In this document: piece by piece, positions 4,724-7,289 of the stretch | Layout: the number at the start of each line of letters is the position of its first letter | Position numbering within the stretch: the stretch's first letter is position 1 | NCBI GenBank assembly: GCA_030604545.1 | Contig: JAUVVS010000096.1 | Span: 1 to 7,289, forward strand | Direction: 5' to 3' | Source: Deltaproteobacteria bacterium | GTDB lineage: Bacteria; Desulfobacterota; Desulfobacteria; Desulfobacterales; JAUVVS01 | Length of the DNA stretch: 7,289 nucleotides | Position numbers and translations under genes: made by a program | Notes under the pieces: model-generated | Databases searched by the model: none | What the model was told of the DNA's origin: nothing | What the model saw: only the letters and a program-made list of their open reading frames with translations

Positions 4724-6877
4724 ATGAATCACGAAATATCTCATACATTTCCTTTTCTGTTCTTTATTCCGCTTCTCCCTTTGATCGGAGCAATCTATAA
4801 CGGACTGTTCGGTAGAACACTTCAGAAAAGGCTTGGCGTAAAATGGGTACACCTGCCTGCCATTATATTTCCCATGGTATCCTTTTTTATCTCTGTTGCC
4901 GGGTTTATAAAACTAGCTGGTCTGAACTCCCATTCAAGAGTGCTTTATTTTAAAGCCTGGTCCTGGCTGCACATTGGAAACCTGAATGTAGATATTGCCT
5001 TCTGGTTAGATCCTCTCGGTGCAGTTATGGCACTGGTTGTGACTTTTGTAGGAACGCTCATTCATATCTATTCCATAGGATACATGAAAGATGATCCGGG
5101 GTACTGGAGGTTCTTTTCGTTTTTAAACTTATTCATGTTCGCTATGTTGGTTCTTGTGCTGGGAGATAATTTTCTTATGATGTTCATAGGTTGGGAGGGT
5201 GTAGGTCTCTGTTCCTATCTTCTCATAGGTTTCTGGTATAAAGACAAAAAAAATGCCGCGGCGGGGATGAAGGCGTTTATCGTCAACCGTGTGGGAGATT
5301 TTGGTTTTATTATAGGCGTTTTTATTCTCTTTTGGGGATTGAGCGCATCTTCGGCATTAACTAACCATTCATCGCAAACACATGCAACCTCTGAAGAAAC
5401 CCATATCAGCGCTTCACTGGTTTTTCGTGACATTGAACAATCTTTAGAAGTTGAATCGGTAAGAAAGGCGCTTATTAATAAGAAAATATTCGGAGTTTCT
5501 CTGATTACGCTTGTTTGTATATGTCTATTTGTGGGTGCCATGGGAAAATCGGCTCAAATACCGCTTTACGTTTGGTTGCCTGATGCAATGGCGGGTCCCA
5601 CGCCTGTTTCAGCCTTAATCCATGCAGCCACTATGGTAACGGCCGGTGTGTATATGGTAGCCAGACTCCATTTTCTTTACTCGCTCTCGCCCTTTGCCAT
5701 GACCTGGGTTGCCCTCTTTGGTGCAGTTACGGCATTGTACGCCGCCACTATCGGACTTTTTCAGTATGATATTAAAAAAGTGTTGGCATACTCGACGATC
5801 AGCCAACTCGGTTATATGTTCATCGGCGTTGGTGTGGGAGCATATTCAGCCGGGATTTTCCACCTCATGACTCATGCCTTTTTCAAAGGATGTCTGTTTC
5901 TCTCTGCTGGTTCAATCATCATCGGCTGTCATCATGAACAAGACATGAGAAAAATGGGAGGGCTTAAAAACTATTTGCCCATTACACGTTGGGCCTACCT
6001 CATGGCATGCTTTGCCATCGCAGGTTTCCCTCTTTTTAGCGGGTTTTTTTCAAAAGATGAAATTCTGTGGAGAGCCTTTAACAGTGGAAACATGATGCTC
6101 CCTGGCGGAGGAAAAATTATCTGGTTACTTGGCATCATAGGAGCCGTGTGTACTTCCTATTATATGTTCCGTTCCTATTTCATGACCTTTACAGGAGAAT
6201 ATCGGGGAGATCCCCATCATAAACCAAAGGAATCCCCCAAAAATATGACATATGTTTTAGTAGCATTAGGGTTGCTTTCCATTTTAGGAGGTTTCGTGGG
6301 TATGCCTCATCTCTGGCATGTTACCAATCTTTTTGAAAGCTGGACAGAACCGGTATTTGAGTCCTCATCTCATTTAATTGAGTCAATGGGATACGAACAT
6401 GCTCAGGAGTGGACTATCATGGGAATCTCCATCATTATGGCGATTATCGGTGCCGTGATCGCAAGATGGCTTTACAAGGAAGAAAAAAATACTTTACCCG
6501 GCAAACTACTTGCCAGCCAAAAAATATTCATACGATTTCCCTATAAGTTGATTTATAAAAAATATTATGTGGATGAAATTTATCATTATACGATCGTCTG
6601 GATGGTAATGGAACTCAGGCTGGCATTGAACTGGTTTGATCAAAAGATTATCGATGGACTGGTCGACTTTATGGGAGCTGTAGGGAGGACACTAGGCAAA
6701 TTTGCCGGTTTTACCGATTCTAAAGGGGTAGACGGTGCAGTAAATGTTAGTGCCGGCTCGGTGATTTTTTCCGGCCAAAGGCTGGTCATTATCCAGTCGG
6801 GGAAACTGCGTAATTATGTTGGAATTGCATTGGCCGGAACCATCGTTCTTGTTATTCTGAATTATATTTTCTTTTAA
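4724..6877 (+). CDS. nuoL: NADH-quinone oxidoreductase subunit L (antiporter-like proton-pumping subunit)
   Basis: NuoL is the distal antiporter-like membrane subunit, related to MrpA/MrpD, that translocates protons and carries the long lateral helix spanning the membrane arm. Family residues are visible: WEGVGLCSYLLIGFWY (157-172) with E158, GKSAQIPLYVWLPDAM (274-289) with K275, the conserved His at 300, HLMTHAFFKG (380-389) with H380, H384 and K388, and FFSKDEIL (441-448) with K444-D445. YDIKKVLAYSTISQLGYM (348-365) is also typical. The C-terminus (about 600-717) has the lateral-helix region and a final membrane segment, so it is NuoL rather than NuoM or NuoN. At 717 residues it is longer than E. 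coli NuoL (613), partly through an insertion of about 30 residues in the polar loop near 207-255. The ATG at 4724 lacks a recognisable Shine-Dalgarno sequence, but its N-terminus matches the family. Confidence 0.97.
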   Translation: MNHEISHTFPFLFFIPLLPLIGAIYNGLFGRTLQKRLGVKWVHLPAIIFPMVSFFISVAGFIKLAGLNSHSRVLYFKAWSWLHIGNLNVDIAFWLDPLGAVMALVVTFVGTLIHIYSIGYMKDDPGYWRFFSFLNLFMFAMLVLVLGDNFLMMFIGWEGVGLCSYLLIGFWYKDKKNAAAGMKAFIVNRVGDFGFIIGVFILFWGLSASSALTNHSSQTHATSEETHISASLVFRDIEQSLEVESVRKALINKKIFGVSLITLVCICLFVGAMGKSAQIPLYVWLPDAMAGPTPVSALIHAATMVTAGVYMVARLHFLYSLSPFAMTWVALFGAVTALYAATIGLFQYDIKKVLAYSTISQLGYMFIGVGVGAYSAGIFHLMTHAFFKGCLFLSAGSIIIGCHHEQDMRKMGGLKNYLPITRWAYLMACFAIAGFPLFSGFFSKDEILWRAFNSGNMMLPGGGKIIWLLGIIGAVCTSYYMFRSYFMTFTGEYRGDPHHKPKESPKNMTYVLVALGLLSILGGFVGMPHLWHVTNLFESWTEPVFESSSHLIESMGYEHAQEWTIMGISIIMAIIGAVIARWLYKEEKNTLPGKLLASQKIFIRFPYKLIYKKYYVDEIYHYTIVWMVMELRLALNWFDQKIIDGLVDFMGAVGRTLGKFAGFTDSKGVDGAVNVSAGSVIFSGQRLVIIQSGKLRNYVGIALAGTIVLVILNYIFF

Positions 6878-6900
6878 TGTCAGAAAATAATTTTACATTA
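6875..6900 (+). terminator. AT-only hairpin at the end of nuoL (weak terminator candidate)
   Basis: TAATGT (6875-6880, including the nuoL stop codon) is the reverse complement of ACATTA (6895-6900), and inside it AAAA (6884-6887) faces TTTT (6891-6894). The stem is almost free of G-C pairs and is followed only by TTCTTTG, so termination here would be inefficient. It may simply be an AT-rich coincidence. Confidence 0.2.
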
Positions 6901-6950
6901 TTCTTTGTACCCTTAGAGACCTCAAAGGTTATAGTGTTTGCCAAAATAAC

Positions 6951-7170
6951 GTTCCGTTTCAAAGAATGTATGAAGCGTCTGAGCTTCCGAGTTAATCAAT
7001 TTGGGGACATTTGATTAAGCGTTCTTGGCGAAGCGGAGCGTAAAAATTGAAGCTGTTTGAGTCCCGAGCGTAGCGAGGTCGAGTTCTTTAATTTTAGCGT
7101 AGCGAGCCGTAGAACGCTTCAAATTGTACCCACGATGAGCTCGGAAGTTCAGACGCTGGTCAATCGGAAC
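6951..7170. repeat. Large composite palindromic element downstream of nuoL
   Basis: A long interrupted inverted repeat fills most of this spacer. Going inward, GTTCCG (6951-6956) pairs with CGGAAC (7165-7170). AGCGTCTGAGCTTCCGAG (6974-6991) pairs with CTCGGAAGTTCAGACGCT (7140-7157) at 17 of 18 positions, the exception being G-T. GGGGACATTTG (7003-7013) loosely faces CAAATTGTACCC (7120-7131). AAGCGTTCT (7017-7025) pairs exactly with AGAACGCTT (7111-7119). An AT-rich pair near 7041-7051 and 7087-7096 lies inside. The tip holds GCG(A/T)AGCG-type repeats. A nested hairpin, TTAATCAA (6992-6999) with TTGATTAA (7011-7018), is also possible. No open frame of note exists. It resembles a REP/MITE-like non-coding element or a structured RNA; there is no transposase. 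Confidence 0.75.
7067..7106 (+). repeat. Direct repeats AGCGTAGCGAG at the tip of the palindrome
   Basis: AGCGTAGCGAG occurs exactly at 7067-7077 and 7096-7106, and a related GGCGAAGCGGAGCG lies at 7028-7040 near the opposite arm. The tip of the palindrome is thus built from copies of a GCG(A/T)AGCG motif that stands out in GC content from its AT-rich surroundings. Confidence 0.6.
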
Positions 7171-7205
7171 ATATTTATGACAACCGGTATAACATGATAA
7201 ATATG
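7170..7205. repeat. AT-rich inverted repeat after the large palindrome
   Basis: CATATTTAT (7170-7178) and ATAAATATG (7197-7205) are exact 9-bp reverse complements around an 18-base spacer that contains the hexamer palindrome ACCGGT (7183-7188). It could be an operator or simply AT-rich coincidence. The remainder to 7289 is AT-rich, without a gene or clear promoter, and could lead into a gene lying right of the window. Confidence 0.35.
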
Positions 7206-7289
7206 ATTTAAAATTATTATCTTGTTCATCCCCTCAAATAATTGAACTATTACTTTTTTTGTTGTTTAGGCAAAGTGGTATATATCAAC

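Noticed and set aside
5215..5541. 108-codon minus-strand frame inside nuoL
   Set aside because: Although it is the longest antisense frame, it covers the NuoL loop and helix region, with no independent coding evidence.
5615..5806. 63-codon minus-strand frame inside nuoL
   Set aside because: It lies antisense to the conserved K275-to-K351 region of NuoL, with no start signal or family resemblance.
6951..7170. CRISPR array or tRNA/rRNA gene in the structured spacer
   Set aside because: The repeats are inverted and irregular rather than regularly spaced direct repeats, and no cloverleaf with an acceptor-CCA or T-loop GTTCGA pattern was found.
7148..7228. Minus-strand 26-codon ORF beginning near 7228 after a GAGGGG
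   Set aside because: The purine tract abuts the ATG with no spacing, and the ORF runs into the palindrome arm and ends; it resembles nothing known.

Overview
The window carries seven consecutive plus-strand genes for membrane-bound respiratory complex I (Nuo-type NADH:quinone oxidoreductase family): nuoC, nuoD, nuoH, nuoI, nuoJ, nuoK and nuoL. All are intact, with their family signatures and key residues in place. Start/stop overlaps (8 bp at nuoC/nuoD, 4 bp at nuoD/nuoH, 28 bp at nuoH/nuoI, 4 bp at nuoJ/nuoK) and short gaps (28 bp nuoI-nuoJ, 52 bp nuoK-nuoL) indicate one co-transcribed unit.

The AT-leaning composition, the gene order C-D-H-I-J-K-L with no nuoE, nuoF or nuoG between D and H, and the palindromic intergenic repeats suggest a Gram-negative anaerobe, most likely a Desulfobacterota sulfate reducer or relative. 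This assignment is inference. The missing EFG module implies an 11-subunit-type complex fed by something other than the canonical NADH dehydrogenase module (for example ferredoxin or a separate oxidoreductase), unless EFG are encoded elsewhere.

Layout: 1-310 is non-coding, with a small GC hairpin, an AT-rich inverted repeat (51-122) and a purine-rich stretch leading to nuoC. 311-4671 holds nuoC-nuoK. 4672-4723 is a spacer filled by an imperfect hairpin just before nuoL. 4724-6877 is nuoL. 6878-7289 is non-coding and dominated by a large composite palindrome of about 220 bases (6951-7170). Neither nuoA/nuoB (expected upstream) nor nuoM/nuoN (expected downstream) is inside the window, so repeat-filled spacers flank this seven-gene block.

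How the parts work together: NuoC, NuoD and NuoI belong to the peripheral connecting arm, which brings electrons through NuoI's two [4Fe-4S] clusters towards the quinone site formed by NuoD and NuoH. NuoH, J, K and L are membrane subunits of the proton-translocating arm. No defence system, mobile gene, CRISPR or RNA gene was seen. The most interesting material is the intergenic structured repeats, the extra C-terminal segment of NuoH, and the absence of the EFG module at this locus.
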